A stretch of DNA of 6,061 nt from Flavobacteriaceae bacterium. Its GTDB lineage: Bacteria; Bacteroidota; Bacteroidia; Flavobacteriales; Flavobacteriaceae. The notes under the pieces are model-generated. The model searched no databases, was not told where the DNA came from, and worked only from the letters and a program-made list of their open reading frames with translations. The DNA lies in the NCBI GenBank assembly GCA_016763215.1, contig JAESUF010000216.1, positions 1-6,061 of the forward strand. The letters run 5' to 3'. The translations under genes and the position numbers were made by a program. Positions within the stretch are counted from its first letter, which is position 1; each line of letters begins with the position of its first letter. Below are positions 1 to 5,363 of the stretch, piece after piece.

Positions 1-320
1 ATTTGAGGGAATTGAGGGAATGTAATAACAGTAAATGTCCCTGAATCTCCATGCTGACATCCACCAGCAACTTTTTCCAATTCTTCTTCATTCAGTTCTA
101 CATCTACTTCTGGCATAGCTGGAATGTTAATATAAACAGTCCCCTCATTTGTTTGGTCACGTACTACCAATGTTTTCCCTTCAGAGATATTTAATTTCTC
201 TCCTATTAGTTTCTCAATAGCTGAAACTGGATTCGCTATTAATTCATCTTTAAAAACGGTATCTTCCCAAGCTTTTTGCACTACTTGTTGATACAGTTTT
301 TGTTCTTTTGTAAATTCCAT
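1..320 (-). CDS. NHLP-leader natural-product precursor peptide C (3' end outside window)
   Basis: This is a probable ribosomally made peptide precursor of the nitrile-hydratase-like leader (NHLP) family, exported and trimmed by an NHLM-type ABC system. The visible 106 residues start MEFTKEQKLYQQ and include the family block GKTLVVRDQT (48-57), YINIPA (63-68) and the acidic ELNEEELEKVAGG ending at G86-G87. By family knowledge, cleavage after Gly-Gly would release a tail that begins CQHGDSGTF and is cut off by the window edge after PQFPQ. This tail has a Cys, unlike precursors A and B, and a repeated F-P-Q. The ATG at 318-320 is chosen because it aligns with the starts of both paralogues. Only 42 bases separate it from the stop of precursor B and they hold no copy of the promoter block, so the two genes are probably co-transcribed. 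The leader assignment is firm. The core's modification is unknown. Confidence 0.88.
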   Translation of the reverse strand, partial: MEFTKEQKLYQQVVQKAWEDTVFKDELIANPVSAIEKLIGEKLNISEGKTLVVRDQTNEGTVYINIPAMPEVDVELNEEELEKVAGGCQHGDSGTFTVITFPQFPQ

Positions 321-362
321 AATTGTTAAATTTAAATAGTTAATATATTTGTTTAATTATTC

Positions 363-701
363 TTATTTATACCCATCCTTATCAGGATCTACGGGTAATA
401 TAATTGTCGGCCAAACAATTCCACCACCACCTGCGATGGCTTCAAGTTGCTCTTCATTTAACTCCATGTCCTCCAAACTAGATTCGGCAGGAATATTGAT
501 GTAAATAATTGACGTATCTGTTTGGTCACGAACTACTAATGTTTTTCCTTTAGGTAAGTTCACTCTTTCTCCAGTAGCTTTTTCAATAGCATCTATTGGA
601 TTAACTAGTAATTCTTTTTTAAAGACTTCATTTTCCCATGCTTTGTGTAGTATTTTTTGCAATAATTCTTGAGATTTTTTTTGCTCGTTTGTGAATTCCA
701 T
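363..701 (-). CDS. NHLP-leader natural-product precursor peptide B
   Basis: This is a complete 112-residue precursor of the NHLP family. The leader, about residues 1-92, starts MEFTNEQKKSQ. It carries the helical AWENEVFKKELLVNP segment (21-35), GKTLVVRDQT (52-61), YINIPAE (67-73) and MELNEEQLEAIAGG (79-92). Family knowledge predicts cleavage after G91-G92, giving a 20-residue core that starts GGIVWPTIIL and ends DPDKDGYK. The core has no Cys or Ser and a single Thr, so azole or lanthionine chemistry is essentially excluded. It may be exported unmodified or altered at other residues. Relative to A and C, the leader has four extra residues near position 10-17. The start at 701 is supported by alignment with both paralogues. 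The gene follows the cyclase gene but has its own promoter-like block at 735-790. Confidence 0.9.
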   Translation of the reverse strand: MEFTNEQKKSQELLQKILHKAWENEVFKKELLVNPIDAIEKATGERVNLPKGKTLVVRDQTDTSIIYINIPAESSLEDMELNEEQLEAIAGGGGIVWPTIILPVDPDKDGYK

Positions 702-734
702 AATTAGATTATTAGTTTTTTTGTTTAACTATGT

Positions 735-790
735 CGTAAAGATATTTTTTAGATTAATGATAGAAATGCCATAAAAACCGACAAAACTGT
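735..790 (-). promoter_or_regulatory. Duplicated promoter/operator block upstream of precursor B
   Basis: By hand count this segment matches 3279-3334, upstream of precursor A, at 44 of 56 positions without gaps, including 21 of 22 at the gene-proximal end (735-756). On the minus strand it contains TAATCTAAAAAATATCTTTA, in which TATCTTTA resembles the Bacteroidota -7 box TAnnTTTG except for its last base. It lies exactly 33 bases from the start codon of B, the same distance as in A. No clear -33 TTTG at ideal spacing is seen. Calling it a promoter is inference from position and conservation. Confidence 0.62.
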
Positions 791-791
791 T

Positions 792-815
792 TCTTTTAGT
801 TTTTTAGATAAAAGA
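792..815 (-). terminator. Weak AT-rich hairpin downstream of the cyclase gene
   Basis: TCTTTTA (792-798) and TAAAAGA (809-815) form a 7-bp inverted repeat with a 10-base loop in the 179-base gap between the cyclase stop and precursor B. It contains a single G-C pair and has no clean T-run on the minus strand, so it is at best a poor intrinsic terminator. It is listed because it is the only hairpin seen in this gap. Confidence 0.2.
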
Positions 816-880
816 GTCCTATTTATTGAGAAAATGAATTTAGATGCCTTTTATTTTAGAGGTGTCAATTGTACTTGAAT

Positions 881-2899
881 TTATACATCTAGTTTCGTTT
901 CATTCAAAGAAACCTCATATTGGTTCGGAATGACATTTTGATTTAAGTACACAAAGTACATCTCTAGTTTTCCTTTGCCTTTTACTGCAATTTTACCACG
1001 ATATTCAAATGATAAATCGTCTTCTTCCTTAACTAATACATAGGTGTCTTGACTTATATTTACCTTACCAACGATACTATTACTTTCCATTCGGCTTGCA
1101 GTATTAACAGTATCTCCCCAAATATCGTATTGAAATTTTTTCACACCAACAATACCTGCTACTATAGGTCCAACATGAATACCAACACGCATTTCAAATG
1201 CAGGTTTGTTTTGTGCATTATTTTTTCGTTTTCTTTTACTAACAAAGTCTTGCATATTTATAGCCGCTAAAATGGTATTTTTAACAGCATTTATATCTGG
1301 TTTAGGGAGGCCTCCTGCTGCCATATAAGCATCACCAATGGTTTTTATTTTTTCAATGTTATAATGTTCTATAATTCTATCGAATGTTTTAAAGCATTCA
1401 TTAATTTCTTCTACTAACGCTTGAGGGGTTAATTGAGAAGCGGTTTCTGTAAATGATTTAAAATCTGTAAATAATATTGTTGCGGTTTCGAAATCTTGGG
1501 CATCAACGAATCCTTTTTCTTTTAATTCTTCGGCTATTTCTTCTGGAAGGATATTTAATAATAAATGCTCAGATCGATCTTTTTCAATTTGTAACCTTGC
1601 TTTAGATTTTTTAACAAAATTTAATCTGCTAAAAATGCTTCCAGCAATAATAAGTGCAAAGCAACCTGCAAGGATAAAAATATTTCGTTGTTTTTCTTTT
1701 TTCTCTACAACTTGTTGATGAGCTAATTCGATTTTTCGTTCTTTTTTTACATGAGTGATGCTATCTAAAAACATTTCTTTTTCAAATTCCATGTTTAGTA
1801 TTTTATCAGTAGCTTGTTTTAAGTTCAAACTATCTTTAAGCATATGCATTTGCTCATTATATAATAAAGCTTTGCTGTACAGTTTTAAAGATTTATAGGA
1901 ATCATACAAACATTCACATGCTCCTTTTTGTACAGAAATCACATTTATTTTTTTCGCTATTTCTAAGCCTTTTTTACAATTTTTTATAGCTTGATTTTTT
2001 TTATTCAACTTCAATTGAATGACTCCTAGTGCTATAAGTGAAGAGCTTTCATGAAACTTACTTTTTATTTCTTTAGAGATTTTTAGCGATTGATTATAAA
2101 ACGCTACTGATTCTGAATATCTTTTTTTCCCTTCATATAATCTGCCTAGATTGAAAAGTACTTCTGTTTGTACTTCTTTTTCATCATTTTCAGTAGCTAA
2201 CTTTAAGGATGTTTCAAAATTATTTAAGGCTACTTCATAATTTCCTTCTTTCATATAAACGTTTCCAATGCTACTTAAAACCAATGCTAGTGCTTTTTCA
2301 TTGGCTATTTTCCTATATATTTTTTCAGCGATTTCGAAATGCTTTTTAGCATTCATAAAATCATTAAGTATCAAATATATATTTCCAACATTCTGAGTAG
2401 TTCCTGCTATTTGGGCTTCATTTTTCATACCCTCATGTAGCCTCATCGCTTTTTTATAATTATCTAAAGCCTTGGAGTAATTGCCTAGATAGTAATATAT
2501 AGCACCTTTGTTATTGGTAGTTGAAGCGACTCCCTTAATAAAGTTTGCCTTCTCAAAATACAATCTGCTATTTTCAAAATAGGTTAATGCTTCGCAATAC
2601 TCTCCTTGATAGTAGTTAATCGTAGCAATTTGATTATAGCAATCACCAATAGATTTATCATTTTTAAGATCTTTAAAAGCTGCCATACTTTTCTCAACTG
2701 AAGAAAGAGCTTTTTCAAAATTTCTTTTTTTAACTTCGTCTTTGCTAACTAATAAAAGACTGTCAGCATAGCTCTTGGAACTATTTGTATCTATTTTAAT
2801 TTGTCCGTTTAGAAGAGAAGATATTATAACAAAAAAGAGAAACGTAATTAAATTTCGTTTCTCTTTTTTTGAGTAATATATATTTTGAGCTACCAACAT
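881..2899 (-). CDS. Membrane class III adenylate cyclase with TPR sensor region
   Basis: The product probably makes cAMP from ATP. From the ATG (672 residues), in order: a signal-like N-terminus (KKEKR, then LITFLFFVIISSLL, about 11-30); eight TPR-like repeats of about 40 residues (about 45-370), several with GNxY and A-L-x-x-F/Y cores; a basic coiled-coil stretch; one membrane helix (about 406-428); the linker LLLNILPEEIAEELKEKG; and a class III catalytic domain (about 470-650). Catalytic residues look intact: metal-binding D479 (FTDF) and D523 (IGDAY), adenine-selecting K519 and D592 (YDIWGD), and transition-state N599 and R603 (NTASR). K plus D favours ATP over GTP. Topology inferred: TPRs outside, catalysis inside, as in many Bacteroidota TPR-cyclases. 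The ATG at 2897-2899 is preferred to an in-frame TTG at 2924-2926, which would overlap precursor A. It lies 16 bases after the stop of A, so the two are probably co-transcribed. Confidence 0.92.
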   Translation of the reverse strand: MLVAQNIYYSKKEKRNLITFLFFVIISSLLNGQIKIDTNSSKSYADSLLLVSKDEVKKRNFEKALSSVEKSMAAFKDLKNDKSIGDCYNQIATINYYQGEYCEALTYFENSRLYFEKANFIKGVASTTNNKGAIYYYLGNYSKALDNYKKAMRLHEGMKNEAQIAGTTQNVGNIYLILNDFMNAKKHFEIAEKIYRKIANEKALALVLSSIGNVYMKEGNYEVALNNFETSLKLATENDEKEVQTEVLFNLGRLYEGKKRYSESVAFYNQSLKISKEIKSKFHESSSLIALGVIQLKLNKKNQAIKNCKKGLEIAKKINVISVQKGACECLYDSYKSLKLYSKALLYNEQMHMLKDSLNLKQATDKILNMEFEKEMFLDSITHVKKERKIELAHQQVVEKKEKQRNIFILAGCFALIIAGSIFSRLNFVKKSKARLQIEKDRSEHLLLNILPEEIAEELKEKGFVDAQDFETATILFTDFKSFTETASQLTPQALVEEINECFKTFDRIIEHYNIEKIKTIGDAYMAAGGLPKPDINAVKNTILAAINMQDFVSKRKRKNNAQNKPAFEMRVGIHVGPIVAGIVGVKKFQYDIWGDTVNTASRMESNSIVGKVNISQDTYVLVKEEDDLSFEYRGKIAVKGKGKLEMYFVYLNQNVIPNQYEVSLNETKLDV
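2831..2869 (-). terminator. Perfect 14-bp inverted repeat, terminator-like, inside the cyclase 5' coding end
   Basis: AAAAAAGAGAAACG (2831-2844) and its exact reverse complement CGTTTCTCTTTTTT (2856-2869) flank an 11-base AT loop. In minus-strand RNA the second arm ends in a run of U, the shape of an intrinsic terminator, although only four pairs are G-C. It begins 46 bases after the stop of precursor A and 29 bases inside the cyclase reading frame, where it encodes the KKEKR and FLFF parts of the signal-like N-terminus. It could cause partial termination after the peptide gene, or fold over the cyclase translation start. Function is inferred; the repeat itself is directly visible. Confidence 0.5.
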
Positions 2900-2915
2900 A
2901 GTTCGACAACACTTT

Positions 2916-3245
2916 TTAACCCCCAACTAATCCATTAAGAGGATCTGTTGAATTTTGTAATACGGCACCTGGAAGTGATCCTCCACCTGCAATAATTTCT
3001 AATTGTTCTTCATTCAATTCCATATCATCCATATTTGCCTCTGCAGGAATGTTAATATAAACTACCGATTCGTTTGTTTGATCTCGAACTACAATCGTTT
3101 TACCTTCTGGTAGCTTTATACGTTCTCCAGTTAAGTTTTCAATAGCATTTAAAGGGCTAGCAATTAACTCTTGTTTAAAGGCATTGTCTTCCCAAGCTCT
3201 TTTCACAATGGTTTGAAATAATTTTTGTTCTTTTGTACGTTCCAT
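2916..3245 (-). CDS. NHLP-leader natural-product precursor peptide A
   Basis: This is a complete 109-residue NHLP-type precursor. The leader starts MERTKEQKLFQT and carries AWEDNAFKQELIASP (17-31), GKTIVVRDQT (48-57), YINIPAE (63-69) and MELNEEQLEIIAGG (75-88). Predicted cleavage after G87-G88 releases a 21-residue core that starts GSLPGAVLQN and ends LNGLVGG. It has no Cys or aromatic residue, is rich in Gly and Leu, and has two Ser and one Thr. The ATG at 3243-3245 is chosen because it aligns with the MEFT starts of B and C. The frame stays open upstream to 3338, but that stretch is the promoter region and has no counterpart in the paralogues. It is the first gene of its unit, followed 16 bases later by the adenylate cyclase, and is divergent from the DUF6090-like gene. 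Confidence 0.9.
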   Translation of the reverse strand: MERTKEQKLFQTIVKRAWEDNAFKQELIASPLNAIENLTGERIKLPEGKTIVVRDQTNESVVYINIPAEANMDDMELNEEQLEIIAGGGSLPGAVLQNSTDPLNGLVGG

Positions 3246-3278
3246 GATATTTGTTTTATATTCTTTATACTGATGTAA

Positions 3279-3334
3279 CGTAAAGGTATTTTTTAGATTA
3301 GGGACAAAAACGCCAAAAAGACTGATAAAAACGT
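3279..3334 (-). promoter_or_regulatory. Promoter/operator block upstream of precursor A, shared divergent region
   Basis: This is the counterpart of 735-790. The minus strand carries TAATCTAAAAAATACCTTTA, in which TACCTTTA resembles the Bacteroidota -7 box TAnnTTTG, and a TTTTTG lies 16 bases upstream. The -7-like box sits at the same 33-base distance from the start codon as in B. The distal half holds A-tracts at 3306-3310, 3315-3319 and 3327-3331, roughly one helical turn apart, which could bend the DNA or form repeated protein contacts. It fills most of the 95-base gap between precursor A and the divergent gene starting at 3341, so it could influence both. No convincing promoter for the plus-strand gene was identified. 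Confidence 0.62.
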
Positions 3335-3340
3335 CCAATT

Positions 3341-4060
3341 ATGAAGTACACTATTTTTAATTACAAAACCTTTAGTTGGAAAAAATATCTTTTTGAAACA
3401 TTATCTATTTTTATTGCTGTAGTTTCTGCTTTTGGATTAAATAACTGGAATCAAAACCAAAGAGATAAAGATGCTGAGATTGGTATTTTAAAAGAAGTGA
3501 GTAATGGTATTAAAAATGACTTGTTCGTTATTAGATACAACAAACAAGGTAATGTTATTGCTAAAAAGGCATGTGCTTATATGAGGGATTTGATTGAGAA
3601 TAAAACTGTAAATCAAGACTCTATAAGAGCTACATATATAGTTACATTTTCAGACTTTTTATTTACTGCCAATACTACTGGATATAAAGGTTTAGAGTCA
3701 AAAGGTCTTGATATTATAAAAGATGATTTATTACGCGTTAGAATAACCTATTATTATAATTATTACTTTGATATCCTAGCGAAAATTGAAGGAGAAAATG
3801 AACAATTACAAGCATTTAAAAATTATTTTTTTAAGTTTAATAGCAAGTTGTCACAATTTATGGAGTTTAATGAGGATGGGCAATTGATTGAGATAAAACA
3901 GCCTATAATACTGACAGATTTTGAAAAAAAAGAATTGTACAGTTACTTATGGCTGCTAGAAAGTATTAGGGATATAAAAATAAAACTCTATGAAGAATTA
4001 GAAATACAAATCAACAAGTTGGATGTACATGTTGAAAAATCGTTAAAGGAAAAAGTTTAG
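3341..4060 (+). CDS. DUF6090-like small membrane-anchored protein
   Basis: This 239-residue protein has one N-terminal membrane helix (about 17-33) followed directly by LNNWNQNQRDKDAE. That pattern, a hydrophobic helix running into NNWN plus a charged stretch, is what I recognise as the Bacteroidota DUF6090 family. The function of that family is unknown to me. The rest is a soluble, helix-rich region with many Lys, Glu and Tyr residues and no catalytic motif that I can see. The C-terminus is probably cytoplasmic or periplasmic; the basic WKK before the helix favours N-in. It is the only plus-strand gene. It sits between the exporter/metallopeptidase-like genes and the precursor/cyclase genes, and its stop codon directly abuts the GAF-like remnant. 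This suggests it arrived by insertion or rearrangement. It may be unrelated to the peptide system, or an immunity-type membrane protein, but nothing in the sequence shows that. Confidence 0.72.
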   Translation: MKYTIFNYKTFSWKKYLFETLSIFIAVVSAFGLNNWNQNQRDKDAEIGILKEVSNGIKNDLFVIRYNKQGNVIAKKACAYMRDLIENKTVNQDSIRATYIVTFSDFLFTANTTGYKGLESKGLDIIKDDLLRVRITYYYNYYFDILAKIEGENEQLQAFKNYFFKFNSKLSQFMEFNEDGQLIEIKQPIILTDFEKKELYSYLWLLESIRDIKIKLYEELEIQINKLDVHVEKSLKEKV

Positions 4061-4223
4061 TCAATTTTCTCCAAATTACTTTGACACCTTGAGCACTAGG
4101 CTCTCTAGGGTTGATGATTCCTTATTTACTAAAAAAAGTACTTCTCTCTACCTGCATTATTTTAGATATTTGATCTAAAATGATATTTACTTCACTTAAT
4201 ATTTTTTCGTTTTTTACTATCAT
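4061..4223 (-). pseudogene. Broken remnant resembling the start of a GAF-domain protein
   Basis: An ATG at 4221-4223 overlaps the TGA of the metallopeptidase-like gene as ATGA, a sign of translational coupling. The frame gives 33 residues, including EKILSEVNIILDQISKIM and then QVERSTFFSK, with a stop at 4122-4124. The stretch ISKIMQVERSTFF resembles the first helix and strand of GAF domains (compare the common pattern A/VDRSTLFLVD). After a T7 run, removing one T or adding two continues the match as FLVNKESSTLESLVLKVSK, then a stop at 4076-4078, then FGEN and another stop at 4061-4063. So the similarity goes on through a frameshift and a stop, and ends where the opposite-strand gene begins. 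The original protein may have been a GAF-containing signalling protein. It could alternatively be a functional 33-residue peptide, which I think less likely. Confidence 0.5.
4159..4181. repeat. 9-bp inverted repeat within the remnant region
   Basis: ATTTTAGAT (4159-4167) and ATCTAAAAT (4173-4181) are perfect reverse complements around a 5-base loop. The stem has only one G-C pair, and neither strand has a T-run directly after it. It lies about 100 bases past the stop of the plus-strand gene, so it might help end that transcript, but chance in AT-rich DNA is a fair explanation. Confidence 0.25.
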
Positions 4224-5353
4224 AATACAGCCGCTACTTCTTTGCGATTATATTTTATCATCAATTCCTGTACACCTATTGAAGAAGCCATAGTAATTAA
4301 ATCTACCTCGCAAATACTTTTTATTCGATTTAATTTATCGGTGGAAGATTTTATTACTCCTAACATATTATCAAACTCGAAAATAGTATTCGACACTTTT
4401 TTAACAATCTCTTTTAAGCCTTCAAATACTTCTTTTGATAACTTTTTTTGTCCTTGATAATTTTCTAAACGACCTCCCTTTCTATAATCAGGGTAGTTTT
4501 CTAGTCCCATGAAGTGCAAAAGCCACTCTTTGTTAAACTGCCCTAAAACTTTTGTAATACCAGCATAATCTGCAATAATTTCATCGTGTATATTATTCGC
4601 CATACAACCGTAATACTTTAAAGTGAATACGTGTGCACATTCATGTTCTCTTCTAATAATTAGAGATGAATCTCTCCAGGCATCTTCCGTGATTTCTATA
4701 ACCTCATTCTTAACCCCACTATATTCCTTTGTACTCAATACCATTAATTTATCTTTAAATAAATATGGTTTAGGAAGAATTTGTTCCTTGAAGTATAGAT
4801 GCCAGTTTCCTGTTAGATTTTGTTTTAACCAATTAGTTTTTAATTGACGTATTCTGCCCCAATTATTTATTCCGCTAATAAATAGGGCTCCCATCGACTT
4901 CGGTAATTCTTGTGGCTCATTTTTATTAGAAAGTGCACAAACAATACTATTAAAGTCATCATTATTAGGTACAATAATCACAGGTACTTTTCCAATTAGA
5001 TCACTATTATATAGTTCTAGTTTAATTAAATCAGACTGGTGTAAGATTAAATTAGGCGCAACCAATTTTGATTTACCTTTTAAGGTCGCATTTATATAGT
5101 TTTCAGTTTTAGAGATTCCTTTTTGAACAGGGAATTGTAATTGGGGGATGTTTTTTTTTAAGGTTTCAAAAGCGCCTATTTTTTTTGATTCTTGATAGTA
5201 TTCTTCCCAAGTATTTATATATGTGTCTTCTAAGAGGGAAGAACCTTTTTTTGGAGGAATAAATTTATTTTCTGCATACAAGAGTAGCTCAATAATTGCA
5301 CTTTCGTTTTGAATGAACCCTTTTAAAAATAAATACTTTTCATCTTCGGTCAT
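4220..5353 (-). CDS. Putative zinc metallopeptidase-like protein of the NHLM locus (HExxH, ExxAD)
   Basis: This is a 377-residue protein that I cannot place in a named family. The clear signal is RREHECAHVFTLKYYG, with HExxH at H237-H241, followed by HDEIIADYAG, with E258 and D262. HExxH plus a downstream ExxAD is the gluzincin pattern seen in M48-type and related zinc peptidases: two His and one Glu bind zinc and E238 is the catalytic base. No signal peptide or membrane helix is evident, so it is probably cytoplasmic. The N-terminal half (1-200) shows no motif known to me; it includes the hydrophobic strand VPVIIVPNN. It starts 10 bases after the exporter stop and so is probably in one operon with it. 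Possible roles are leader trimming, peptide turnover, or a non-proteolytic modification using the zinc site. Activity and role are inference; the metal-site motif is visible. Confidence 0.68.
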   Translation of the reverse strand: MTEDEKYLFLKGFIQNESAIIELLLYAENKFIPPKKGSSLLEDTYINTWEEYYQESKKIGAFETLKKNIPQLQFPVQKGISKTENYINATLKGKSKLVAPNLILHQSDLIKLELYNSDLIGKVPVIIVPNNDDFNSIVCALSNKNEPQELPKSMGALFISGINNWGRIRQLKTNWLKQNLTGNWHLYFKEQILPKPYLFKDKLMVLSTKEYSGVKNEVIEITEDAWRDSSLIIRREHECAHVFTLKYYGCMANNIHDEIIADYAGITKVLGQFNKEWLLHFMGLENYPDYRKGGRLENYQGQKKLSKEVFEGLKEIVKKVSNTIFEFDNMLGVIKSSTDKLNRIKSICEVDLITMASSIGVQELMIKYNRKEVAAVL

Positions 5354-5363
5354 CTTAACTTTT

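Noticed and set aside
1049..1270. Plus-strand open frame of 73 codons
   Set aside because: It lies opposite the cyclase catalytic domain, whose residues and motifs are clearly real. Its composition is that of a reverse-complement shadow.
2900..2926. TTG start for the cyclase, overlapping the end of precursor A
   Set aside because: The extra nine residues (start, then GVKKCCRT) add Cys and charge ahead of the signal-like region, while an ATG at 2899 gives a normal 16-base gap.
3246..3338. 31-residue N-terminal extension of precursor A
   Set aside because: The paralogues B and C start at the aligned MEFT. The extension covers the promoter block shared with B, and its sequence has no leader-like feature.
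4086..4107. Hairpin possibilities around GAGC-ACTAG-GCTC as a terminator between convergent ends
   Set aside because: Stems are only four bases and no T-run follows on either strand.
4242..4457. Plus-strand open frame of 71 codons
   Set aside because: It is fully antisense to the metallopeptidase-like gene, with no recognisable product or leader.
4623..4847. Plus-strand open frame of 74 codons
   Set aside because: It is antisense to the HExxH region of the metallopeptidase-like gene. Its Cys/His content merely mirrors that motif.
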